45,425 nucleotides of DNA, from the NCBI GenBank assembly GCA_964556005.1, contig CAZKUR010000028.1, positions 1 through 45,425 on the forward strand, given 5' to 3'. Made by a program: the position numbers and the translations under genes. The notes beneath the pieces were generated by a model. It had not been told where the DNA came from. It worked only from the letters and a program-made list of their open reading frames with translations, and searched no databases. Position 1 is the first letter of the stretch. Every line of letters starts with the position of its first letter. This document shows, one piece after another, positions 36,015 to 44,021 of this stretch. The stretch is from CAZKUR01 sp964556005 (GTDB taxonomy: Bacteria; Bacteroidota; Ignavibacteria; Ignavibacteriales; Ignavibacteriaceae).

Positions 36015-37607
36015 ATGCAAAACATGAGACTACCTGATAAATTAAAATACATCAGCATTTCAACCCGGATATCAATTTTACTGGGAATTATAATTCTTCT
36101 TACAATGGGAGCATTCTCAACATTCAGCTTGATAAAGCAAAAAGAGGATGCAATTAATGCAATCAGCAGTAATTCCGGCCAGTTATGTCAAACAATTGAA
36201 AAGATTTTACGGGTAAGTATGCTGAAGAATAGGCGTGAAGATCTTTCTTCAGCTATAAACAACATAATCGGAAATGAAGGCATTAAATCGGTTAGGATTT
36301 TAAACCATAAGGGTGTGATTAAATTTTCTTCCGAAAAATCCGAAATAGACAAAAAATTATTGCAAAGCAACGAGCTATGTATTAGCTGCCATGAAGTTCA
36401 GGATAATAAATCTCAGGTAAATGTTAAAAACTTCAAGCGTTACCGAATAGACAATAATGATCTCATCTACAATTCTTTACCAATTTATAATGCCCCGAGC
36501 TGTTATAACGGAGTTTGTCATTCTACCGGTTCACTACCGGTTTCGCTTGAAAGAAATAAATCCGGTATTGATACAACTTCATTTTCAGTTCATGATTCTT
36601 CACAAACAATACTGGGATTTATTGAAATTGAAGTCTCAATTAAAAAAATTATTTCAAGCCTGGATAGGACACGTTCGCAGCTAATATTTCTAACCGTATT
36701 ATTTGCTTTGATAGCATCTTTAGTTTCATATTTTTCAATCCGTTATTTTGTTGGGAAACCTGTTAAAAATTTGGTAGATGGCACACTTAGAGTTGCACGT
36801 GGAGATTTTAAGAATGAAATTCCACCGGGTAAGGGCGAATTGCGGCTGCTTTCCGATTCATTTAACAAAATGCAGAAGCAGCTTGTAACAACACAGACAC
36901 AATTAATTGAATCGGAAAAACTCGCTTCATTCGGTAAACTTGCCGATGAAATTGCAAACGAGATAAATAACCCTCTTACCGGGATAATTATTTACAGCGA
37001 AAGTTTAATTGCCGGCGGTGACCCTAAATCTACTACTGAAGGGTCAAATGCAGCCGATACAAAAAAAAGAGATTATGAAACAATCCGGCATGAGGCTTTA
37101 AAAATCCGGGAAAGTGTACGAAATATATTATCTCTTACCAAGCAGGAAAAGCCGGACTTCAGCATGAATGATATAATCCTTATTATCAAACATGCAATCT
37201 CTGTAGTAGGAAAATTTTCAAATTTCCGCAATATTCAGATTATTACTAGCATGCCTAAAACACTACCGGCCGTTTCCGCCGACCCGGGTTTGATGGAACA
37301 GGTTTTTTTAAATATTCTTTTAATTTCATCCGAATCGATGCCGGCAGGTGGGATACTAAACATTTCAGCTTCAGATATAAGCGATAAAAAAGAAATTGAG
37401 ATTGTTTTTACAGATACAGGCAAGGGTATTCCTGAAAATATTATCAGGAATATTTTTAATCCCGATAATGAATCCGGCCTGGAAAACTTTGGCAAAACAG
37501 GAATAAGCCTTACTGTTTGCAAAGATATAATTGAGATGCATAAAGGCAGAATAAATATAAATTCAACCGAATCCGGCACTTCGGTTAAAATAAATTTACC
37601 GGTATAA
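36015..37607 (+). CDS. Degenerate histidine kinase with periplasmic c-type haem motifs
   Basis: 530 residues. Membrane helices lie near 18-40 and 221-245. The periplasmic part has a CISCH haem-attachment motif (Cys122-His126) and CYNGVCH (Cys163-His169), a CX4CH variant. A HAMP region (about 246-292) follows. In the phospho-acceptor helix the usual AHEINNP reads ANEINNP, so the acceptor His is Asn315. In the N-box NILLISSESM the second Asn is Ile437. G1 (TDTGKGIP) is intact and G2 is weakened. It therefore looks unable to autophosphorylate but able to sense and perhaps bind nucleotide. The receiver gene starts six bases after its stop. Confidence 0.88.
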   Translation: MQNMRLPDKLKYISISTRISILLGIIILLTMGAFSTFSLIKQKEDAINAISSNSGQLCQTIEKILRVSMLKNRREDLSSAINNIIGNEGIKSVRILNHKGVIKFSSEKSEIDKKLLQSNELCISCHEVQDNKSQVNVKNFKRYRIDNNDLIYNSLPIYNAPSCYNGVCHSTGSLPVSLERNKSGIDTTSFSVHDSSQTILGFIEIEVSIKKIISSLDRTRSQLIFLTVLFALIASLVSYFSIRYFVGKPVKNLVDGTLRVARGDFKNEIPPGKGELRLLSDSFNKMQKQLVTTQTQLIESEKLASFGKLADEIANEINNPLTGIIIYSESLIAGGDPKSTTEGSNAADTKKRDYETIRHEALKIRESVRNILSLTKQEKPDFSMNDIILIIKHAISVVGKFSNFRNIQIITSMPKTLPAVSADPGLMEQVFLNILLISSESMPAGGILNISASDISDKKEIEIVFTDTGKGIPENIIRNIFNPDNESGLENFGKTGISLTVCKDIIEMHKGRININSTESGTSVKINLPV

Positions 37608-37613
37608 TTCAGA

Positions 37614-38018
37614 ATGCAGCGTAATATAAAAATACTTGCTATCGACGGAGAAGAAATAATTCTTAAATCGATAAAAAAAGCTCTTAAAACAGATGTAATT
37701 GCCGAATATAATATTACTACATGCAGCACTGCTCTTGAAGGTTTAAAATTAATACGAAGCGATACTTTTGACCTGGTTTTTATCGATCTTGTTTTGCCGG
37801 GTATGAATGGAATTGAAGTTTTGAGGAGAATTAAGAATATTTATCCTGATGTTCCTATTATAGTTATGTCCGGGTTTTCAAATGTAAGAATTGAATCCAA
37901 AACCGATGGAGAAGAAACTTTAACGAAAGATTCTTTAAGCAATGCAGCAGGTTTTCTTTTAAAACCTTTTACAACTGAAGAAATAAAATCGCTGGTCTAC
38001 CGGGTATTATTTACATGA
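37614..38018 (+). CDS. Single-domain response regulator, divergent
   Basis: 134 residues, a stand-alone receiver without DNA-binding domain. The phosphorylatable Asp58 (FIDLVLPGMNG), Ser86 (VMSGF) and Lys117 (LLKPF) are present. The acidic pair is altered to IDGEE (Asp11-Gly12-Glu13), and the stretch between SGFSN and the LLKPF lysine is longer than normal by several residues (about 91-110). It probably receives phosphate from a kinase other than its degenerate neighbour, or serves as an unphosphorylated binding partner. Confidence 0.9.
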   Translation: MQRNIKILAIDGEEIILKSIKKALKTDVIAEYNITTCSTALEGLKLIRSDTFDLVFIDLVLPGMNGIEVLRRIKNIYPDVPIIVMSGFSNVRIESKTDGEETLTKDSLSNAAGFLLKPFTTEEIKSLVYRVLFT

Positions 38019-38139
38019 AATACTAACGAATTTTTAAATATTACAAAATTAATTACTTATACCGTATACCCTATTCCGGCAACTTGTTATTAAAAAAATA
38101 AACAATACTATGTTTTTAATTAAATAGAGATCGATTGAG

Positions 38140-40800
38140 ATGGCATTTTTTAAAAAAAGCTTGAAGAGTAAAGAACAGGAAACAATTTCATTTAAAGAAA
38201 AACTTCATCAATTTCAGAGTCTTTTATCCTCAAATGATGAAGCCTTAAAGCAAATGGGAATTTTGAGTGAACTTCTTATTACCGGGCAGCCTTTTTCAAG
38301 AGGAGAAATCGAACCAGTATATGCAAATATTTTGAAAAATACACTAGATGTTGCCAAGCATCTTTCAAATATGTGCGGAGGTAAATACAAAACTCTTATT
38401 AATCAGACAAATAAAATTAAAGACAATTGCAAAGATATTCTCGCACCCTCTGCATTTTGCCCAAGCAGGTGGGATTGCAATGAACCTGATTGCAATAATT
38501 GCGAAAAACGTGAATCGGAAAAAGAGGAGAACGCTAACCCGCCGTACTCATACAGGGTTGATGAAATAACGATCAATCATACCAGGGAAGTAGGCGGAAA
38601 AATGAGTAGGTTGTGTGAGATTCATAATAAGCTGTTAATACCGATCCCCGACGGGTTTTGTATTACTTCGAGGTTTTTTAGGGATTTTTTATTACAAAGA
38701 GATTTATATTTACAAATTGATAAAGCGATATCTTCTATTAACTTTAATGATAACGCAAATATTCAGCAGGTAAGTCAGGTAATTCAAGCACTTATTATTG
38801 CTTCGCCTATTCCCCAGCTTGTTGAGAAAGTAATTCTTAATAACTATGAATATTTATCGAGCAAGCACGGTGATATTTTAGTCTCCGTAAGATCCAGTGC
38901 CGTTGGCGAAGATGATCTTCATTATTCATTTGCAGGATTGCACTATACGGCACTTAACGTCAGTAAGGCTAATTTAATCGATGCATGTTTCGAAGTTTTG
39001 ATTTCCAAATACCTACCGCAGTCTCTTGTATACCGTTATCTTACCGGACTGCGGGATTTCGATATGCCTATGAGCATAGGCTGCATGCAGATGATAAATT
39101 CCAAAATCAGCGGTGTAATATTTACAAAAGATCCTTTAGGTAATAATAAAGGTATTATAATACATGCAGTACGAGGGCTTGGAACTAAAGTAGTAGATGG
39201 AAGCGTTTCACCCCAAGAATTTATTGTAGATCCAGACACAGGTAAAATAATTGAGTTTAAACTCGGTAATCAAACTTTTAAAACCGCTTCAAGGAAAACA
39301 GATGGTTTGGTTGAAGAGAAGATACCCGATGATCTTGTAAATAAACCGTGTTTAACTGAAGAACAGATCAAAGTAATTACGGAATATGCAGTAAGAATTG
39401 AGAATTTTTTCAGCGCCCCTCAGGATATCGAATGGACTATTGATCAAACCGGCAAAGTATATATTTTACAAAGCAGGCCATTAGCTGTTTCGGAGGCAAT
39501 TACTCTCGATGATAACGGAAAAACGTCTTCAGGAAAAATTGAATTAACAAACCCGGTATTACTAAATGAAGGCGCATGTGCAAGTCCCGGGATTGGTTCG
39601 GGTAATGTTTTTATATTGAACCGGTATAAAGACATTGTCAATTTTCCATCGGGCGGAATACTTGTAGTAAAGAAAACATCGCCGGAATTGACACGTGTTC
39701 TTCATAAAGCTTCAGGCCTTATTGCAGATATCGGAAATACGACAGGGCATCTTGCTATAATTGCACGTGAGCTTGGTATTCCTGCTATAGTGAATACTAA
39801 TAATGCTACCGAAAAATTAACAAATGGAATGTTCATTACAATTGATGCTTTTGAAAATAAAGTGTATTCCGGTTCTGTAGATGAATTATTTAAAAAGTAC
39901 CACTCGGTTTCAATTATAAAAAATATCTTTACAAAAAGCCCGATGCATAGAATCTGGCAAAACATTACAAAACTAATTATCCCGTTAAATTTAACCGATC
40001 CTGGCGCATCGGAATTTACTCCTGAAAATTGTAAAACCCTGCACGACATTACGAGATTTGCTCACGAGTATGCTATGCGGGAAATGTTTTCAATGTACGA
40101 ATCTGCACAACATGAAGATAAACATGCATATCCGCTTAAGTTTTCAGTGCCGCTGGATATACATGTTATAGATCTCGGAAACGGTTTGAAAGATGTTACA
40201 GGTAAAAAACGTATTACACCTGAAGATATAATATCCAAACCTTTTCTTTCATTAATTAAAGGAATGACTGCTCCCGGCATAAGATGGGCAGGGCCTTTGC
40301 CGATTGATTTAAAAGGTTTTACAAATCTGCTGATGTCAAACGTAGTCGATTCAAGTAGAAGCGACAGGGACCTGGGAAGCAGAAGTTATGCTATAATCTC
40401 TGATTGTTATATGAATTTCTTTTCCAGGCTGGGATATCATTTTTCCAGGCTGGATTCTTATGCAAGCGACGAACTAAACAACAATTATATAAATTTTAAT
40501 TTCCGCGGCGGAGCTGCTGATCCAATCCGCAGAATGAGAAGAGCAAAAATTATTTCAAGAGTGCTCGAGACATTAAACTTTACAGTTTCCCATAAGAATG
40601 ATCATGTCTTGGCAACAATCAGAAAAATTCCCGAATCGTCTATTTACTCGCTTCTGACTGAAATCGGAAGATTAATGGGCGCTGTTAGAAATGTAGATGT
40701 TACTTTAACTAATGATGAAAACATAAATAAGTTCGTTGATGCTTTCCTGAAAGGCGATTCTGCCCCTGCATTAAAATTTACTGAAGAGAATAATGAGTAA
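38140..40800 (+). CDS. PEP-synthase-like ATP-grasp and phosphohistidine protein lacking PEP-binding barrel
   Basis: 886 residues. About 1-135 are family-specific, with a cysteine cluster Cys107, Cys113, Cys118 and Cys121 that could bind metal. About 140-450 match the ATP-binding domain of pyruvate phosphate dikinase/PEP synthase (VGGKMSRL, VSVRSSAVGEDD, DIEWTIDQ, YILQSRPLA). About 470-590 are the swivelling phosphohistidine domain, with His537 in GNTTGHLAIIARELGIPAIV. From about 600 on there is no TIM-barrel PEP/pyruvate domain; a different C-terminal region follows (LHDITRFAHEYAMREMF, NFNFRGGAADPIRRM). It may transfer phosphate from ATP through His537 to an unknown acceptor. It belongs with the kinase and receiver upstream. 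Confidence 0.9.
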   Translation: MAFFKKSLKSKEQETISFKEKLHQFQSLLSSNDEALKQMGILSELLITGQPFSRGEIEPVYANILKNTLDVAKHLSNMCGGKYKTLINQTNKIKDNCKDILAPSAFCPSRWDCNEPDCNNCEKRESEKEENANPPYSYRVDEITINHTREVGGKMSRLCEIHNKLLIPIPDGFCITSRFFRDFLLQRDLYLQIDKAISSINFNDNANIQQVSQVIQALIIASPIPQLVEKVILNNYEYLSSKHGDILVSVRSSAVGEDDLHYSFAGLHYTALNVSKANLIDACFEVLISKYLPQSLVYRYLTGLRDFDMPMSIGCMQMINSKISGVIFTKDPLGNNKGIIIHAVRGLGTKVVDGSVSPQEFIVDPDTGKIIEFKLGNQTFKTASRKTDGLVEEKIPDDLVNKPCLTEEQIKVITEYAVRIENFFSAPQDIEWTIDQTGKVYILQSRPLAVSEAITLDDNGKTSSGKIELTNPVLLNEGACASPGIGSGNVFILNRYKDIVNFPSGGILVVKKTSPELTRVLHKASGLIADIGNTTGHLAIIARELGIPAIVNTNNATEKLTNGMFITIDAFENKVYSGSVDELFKKYHSVSIIKNIFTKSPMHRIWQNITKLIIPLNLTDPGASEFTPENCKTLHDITRFAHEYAMREMFSMYESAQHEDKHAYPLKFSVPLDIHVIDLGNGLKDVTGKKRITPEDIISKPFLSLIKGMTAPGIRWAGPLPIDLKGFTNLLMSNVVDSSRSDRDLGSRSYAIISDCYMNFFSRLGYHFSRLDSYASDELNNNYINFNFRGGAADPIRRMRRAKIISRVLETLNFTVSHKNDHVLATIRKIPESSIYSLLTEIGRLMGAVRNVDVTLTNDENINKFVDAFLKGDSAPALKFTEENNE

Positions 40801-40827
40801 GGCCTTTTAGAGTTTAGATTTCAAGTT

Positions 40828-42378
40828 TTATTCTTTATCCAACAAATTTTCCGAAGAATATTGGTTCAATTCGGAAGGAATATTTGTTGTTGGAAGGACC
40901 ACCTGAAAAGCAGCCCCTTCACCTAATTTACTTTTAACGGTAATATACCCTCCTATACTTCTTAATATCCCTCTTGAAACGGAAAGTCCTAGCCCGGTTC
41001 CCTTTCTTAATGATTTTGTAGTAAAAAAAGGTTCAAATATTCTTGCAAGTATATGTTCCGGAATTCCGGGTCCATTATCTCTTATTTCCGCTGTAATATA
41101 ATTTTCATCTTTGCCTTTAAAAGTTGATATAGTAATTGTCCCTTTTTCATCCAAAACATCAATTGCGTTAAGAATTAAGTTGACAAATACTTGCTGAACC
41201 ATCTGGGCATCGGCATGAATTGGTGATAGATTTGCAGAGAAATTTTTAATTAAGATTAATTTCGATAGCCGCAATTGATTGGCTATTAGGCGGATTGAGT
41301 CTTCAAGAATTTCATTTAGATCAAGCGGAATTAATTTAACTTCACTTTCTCTCGCAAAATCAAGCAGGTTACGGACAATTTTTTGCGAGCGTTCGGTTTC
41401 ATTTATCACATCATTAATCATATCGAGTTGTTCTTCATCCGTCAGACTATTAAAATCTTCCTTAAGCAAAGATGCGGTAAGCATTGTATTATTCAACGGA
41501 TTGTTTAGTTCATGGGCTACACCGGCGACGAGTGTTCCGACTGCCCTGAGCTTATGCGACTCAACTAAAATTTTCTGCCGGTGATTCAATTCCTTTATCA
41601 TATGATTAAATGCCATCCTAAGCTTTGAGAATTCATCGCTGTATTTTCTCTGCGGAGGAATAGGCGAAAAATCTCCTTCCGCTATTTGTTCGGTATATTT
41701 TACAAACCTTGCAAGTGAGCCGAGTAAATGCCTCGCTAAAAAAGATATTATAAATATAATTGTAAGTAAAAGTAGAAAGAGAAAAATAAACGGTATCCTA
41801 TGAGCCAGCGTCAGCATCCGGCTAACCGATTCACGTTCAATTGTCTCAAAGTTTAATGCTGTTTCAATCATTCTCAATCCATGCTCACGCAGTTCATGTT
41901 CAACTATTTTTTTCTCATCATAAATTAAATTTGTACCTAACTTTGTCAGTAATTTTTGATAATCGGATAAAAGACTTTTCATTTTTACAAAATCTGCCGA
42001 ACTAAGAATTTTAGTAATTGTTTCGGAATTGTTATTCAAGATATTCATTGCATTCCGGACATGCATTTGAGCATCAGCTATGTTGGTACCATACAAAAGA
42101 AAATTCTTTTCAAAACGGCGGGCTTCCAGTATTTCCGATTTATAATTATCCGAGGTTTTAAGAAATTGAATCTTAGCCGTTATTTCTTCTATCGTAATAA
42201 TAGACCAGATTGTAATAGCGGCGCTCAATGCAAAAATCAAAGAGAAGGCAATTATCAATCTTGTTCTGATAGTTATGGAAGGTCTTTTAGATTTATTCTC
42301 CTGAAAATCTGGAAATACTTCCTTAGAAAAGTATTCTTTTTTATTATCATCATATGTTTTATTTTCTTCTCCTGTCAT
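40828..42378 (-). CDS. Membrane sensor histidine kinase, intact
   Basis: 516 residues. Membrane helices near 40-62 and 195-214 enclose a helical, 4HB-like extracytoplasmic region with the segment EARRFEKNFLLYG (85-97). A HAMP region (about 215-268) follows. The acceptor His289 is in AGVAHELNNPLN. The N-box (VFVNLILNAIDVL), G1 (RDNGPGIP), F-box (FEPFFTTK) and G2 (GTGLGLSVSRG) are all present. It is NtrB-like in its catalytic part. It faces the phosphohistidine gene (27 bases between stops) and lies 46 bases downstream of its likely partner regulator. Confidence 0.94.
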   Translation of the reverse strand: MTGEENKTYDDNKKEYFSKEVFPDFQENKSKRPSITIRTRLIIAFSLIFALSAAITIWSIITIEEITAKIQFLKTSDNYKSEILEARRFEKNFLLYGTNIADAQMHVRNAMNILNNNSETITKILSSADFVKMKSLLSDYQKLLTKLGTNLIYDEKKIVEHELREHGLRMIETALNFETIERESVSRMLTLAHRIPFIFLFLLLLTIIFIISFLARHLLGSLARFVKYTEQIAEGDFSPIPPQRKYSDEFSKLRMAFNHMIKELNHRQKILVESHKLRAVGTLVAGVAHELNNPLNNTMLTASLLKEDFNSLTDEEQLDMINDVINETERSQKIVRNLLDFARESEVKLIPLDLNEILEDSIRLIANQLRLSKLILIKNFSANLSPIHADAQMVQQVFVNLILNAIDVLDEKGTITISTFKGKDENYITAEIRDNGPGIPEHILARIFEPFFTTKSLRKGTGLGLSVSRGILRSIGGYITVKSKLGEGAAFQVVLPTTNIPSELNQYSSENLLDKE

Positions 42379-42424
42379 ATCCTTAAAAATATCTTATTTC
42401 AAAATGAAAGGATAATTGTACTCT

Positions 42425-42814
42425 TTAAGCGGAGGATTCCGCATTTATCTGTTTAGCTGCTTTATTAATAATAGAGCGCAGATCGTCAGGTTTAAACGGC
42501 TTTGCGATAAAATCAAATGCACCTTTTGTTAATGCTTCCCTGGCGACTTCTACAGTGGCATAACCAGTAATCATTATCACTTTCGTATCTTTTGAATGTA
42601 CTTTAACATAATCCAATACCTCTAATCCATCAATTTCATCCATACGAATATCAGTAATTACAATATCAAAATGTTCTTCCGACAAGCGTGTAAGCGCTTT
42701 CTTACTATTTACAAACGACTCAACAATATCTCCCCGTTTTTCCAAAGCCGGTTTAAGTCGTTTGCCGACAATTTCTTCATCATCTATAATCATAATTTTA
42801 AGTTTTTCCGACAT
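42425..42814 (-). CDS. Single-domain response regulator, intact
   Basis: 129 residues. All receiver residues are present: acidic pair in IIDDEE (11-12), Asp55 in ITDIRM, Thr83 in ITGYA and Lys105 in AKPFKP. No output domain is attached. It is between the permease gene and the kinase gene in one minus-strand run, so it is likely the kinase's partner. It may act by protein contact, for example on the permease or the phosphohistidine protein. Confidence 0.94.
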   Translation of the reverse strand: MSEKLKIMIIDDEEIVGKRLKPALEKRGDIVESFVNSKKALTRLSEEHFDIVITDIRMDEIDGLEVLDYVKVHSKDTKVIMITGYATVEVAREALTKGAFDFIAKPFKPDDLRSIINKAAKQINAESSA

Positions 42815-42860
42815 AATTTTCTGCCTTTATAATAACTGAATTATATCAATTCCATAAAAA

Positions 42861-43973
42861 TTAAGTTGTTCTTTCCGAAAATTCTCTAACTGAGCCTTCC
42901 GGAATTTCAGCCGTAAGACTTGCTTGAATCTTTTTTCGTTGAAAATAAGCTTTAAAAACATAAACAAGAATTACTAAAACACCCCCTACACCGCTAAAGT
43001 ATAACATAAATTTGCTCGCCGAATTAAGCAATTCATTGTAATTTGATGGAAAAGTAAGATAGCCAAGTTCCTGGAGATAAACAGGGATTGCTATCATACG
43101 GCTGATAACGCATAATAGAATTATTAAAGAAGTAACCAATCTGATAACCACCTCGTTAACTACTTTAGTACCGTAAGCCCCGATAAAAATTCCGAATAAA
43201 GATCCTGTAAAAAGAAGCAGCGTCAGTCTTATGTCGACAAGTCCTTCCATAGCATAATTGATAGCGCCAAAAGCCCCCATATACATAGCGAGATATAATT
43301 CACTTCCCGCAGCAACCGCCGCCGGAACACCAAACACATAAATCATAACCGGCACTCCGATGAATCCGCCAACACCTATCGTTCCGGCTAAATAACCGGT
43401 AGCAAGACCGCCCAATAATATTACCCATATAGACACATATGTATCTGCAACCGGGAAATAAATTACCGGGCGTAGTTTAAACTTATTTAATAGATCAACT
43501 ATTTTGGTTGAAGGACCTTTGTCTTTGTTTTTACGCGATTTAATAATATCCTTCAGCATCGCGATTGAAACTACAGCGAGAATTACGACAAAGATTACAC
43601 TAATATAGAGATCGGCTGCCGCGCTTCTTGCAGTACCGTGCTCGCTGGTAGTTTCTTCGAAAAAATATTCAACCACCATAACGGCTAATCTAATTCCTAT
43701 AGCCGCAGTCACCAGCATAAATACGGCAAGTTTTTTATCGACATTACCGAGGTCAGCATGCCTTTTAGACCCGACCATTGCTTTGCCGAACTTATGAGTT
43801 ATATTGCTTCCAACTGCTACGGGACCCAATACCCCAAGATTCATCATGCCAGGCGTCATAAAAAATGCCCCGCCCGAACCAATAAAACCGCTTAGTACTC
43901 CGCCGATAAATCCGAGCATGATGACCTGCAAAGCCATCGGCAAGCTTATTTCTATAAAATTCTCAAAAAACAT
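42861..43973 (-). CDS. TauE/SafE (TSUP) permease, diverged seventh copy
   Basis: 370 residues, about eight helices in two halves. Half 1 has GFIGSGGAFFMTPGMMNLGV and AVGSNITHKFGKAMVGSKRH; half 2 has GTIGVGGFIGVPVMIYVFG and AAGSELYLAMY. It lacks the GGGF triplet of half 2, and the GNIDWKLG of the array copies becomes GNVDKKLA. It is thus a separate lineage and not a recent duplicate. An extracytoplasmic insert (about 95-120, FFEETTSEHGTARSAA) is specific to it. It lies upstream of the regulator and kinase genes, together with the cytidylate-kinase-like gene. Confidence 0.92.
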   Translation of the reverse strand: MFFENFIEISLPMALQVIMLGFIGGVLSGFIGSGGAFFMTPGMMNLGVLGPVAVGSNITHKFGKAMVGSKRHADLGNVDKKLAVFMLVTAAIGIRLAVMVVEYFFEETTSEHGTARSAAADLYISVIFVVILAVVSIAMLKDIIKSRKNKDKGPSTKIVDLLNKFKLRPVIYFPVADTYVSIWVILLGGLATGYLAGTIGVGGFIGVPVMIYVFGVPAAVAAGSELYLAMYMGAFGAINYAMEGLVDIRLTLLLFTGSLFGIFIGAYGTKVVNEVVIRLVTSLIILLCVISRMIAIPVYLQELGYLTFPSNYNELLNSASKFMLYFSGVGGVLVILVYVFKAYFQRKKIQASLTAEIPEGSVREFSERTT

Positions 43974-44021
43974 ATTTATCCCGCTCTTTAATTAAATGGT
44001 AAAAATTTTCTTTATTACGAT

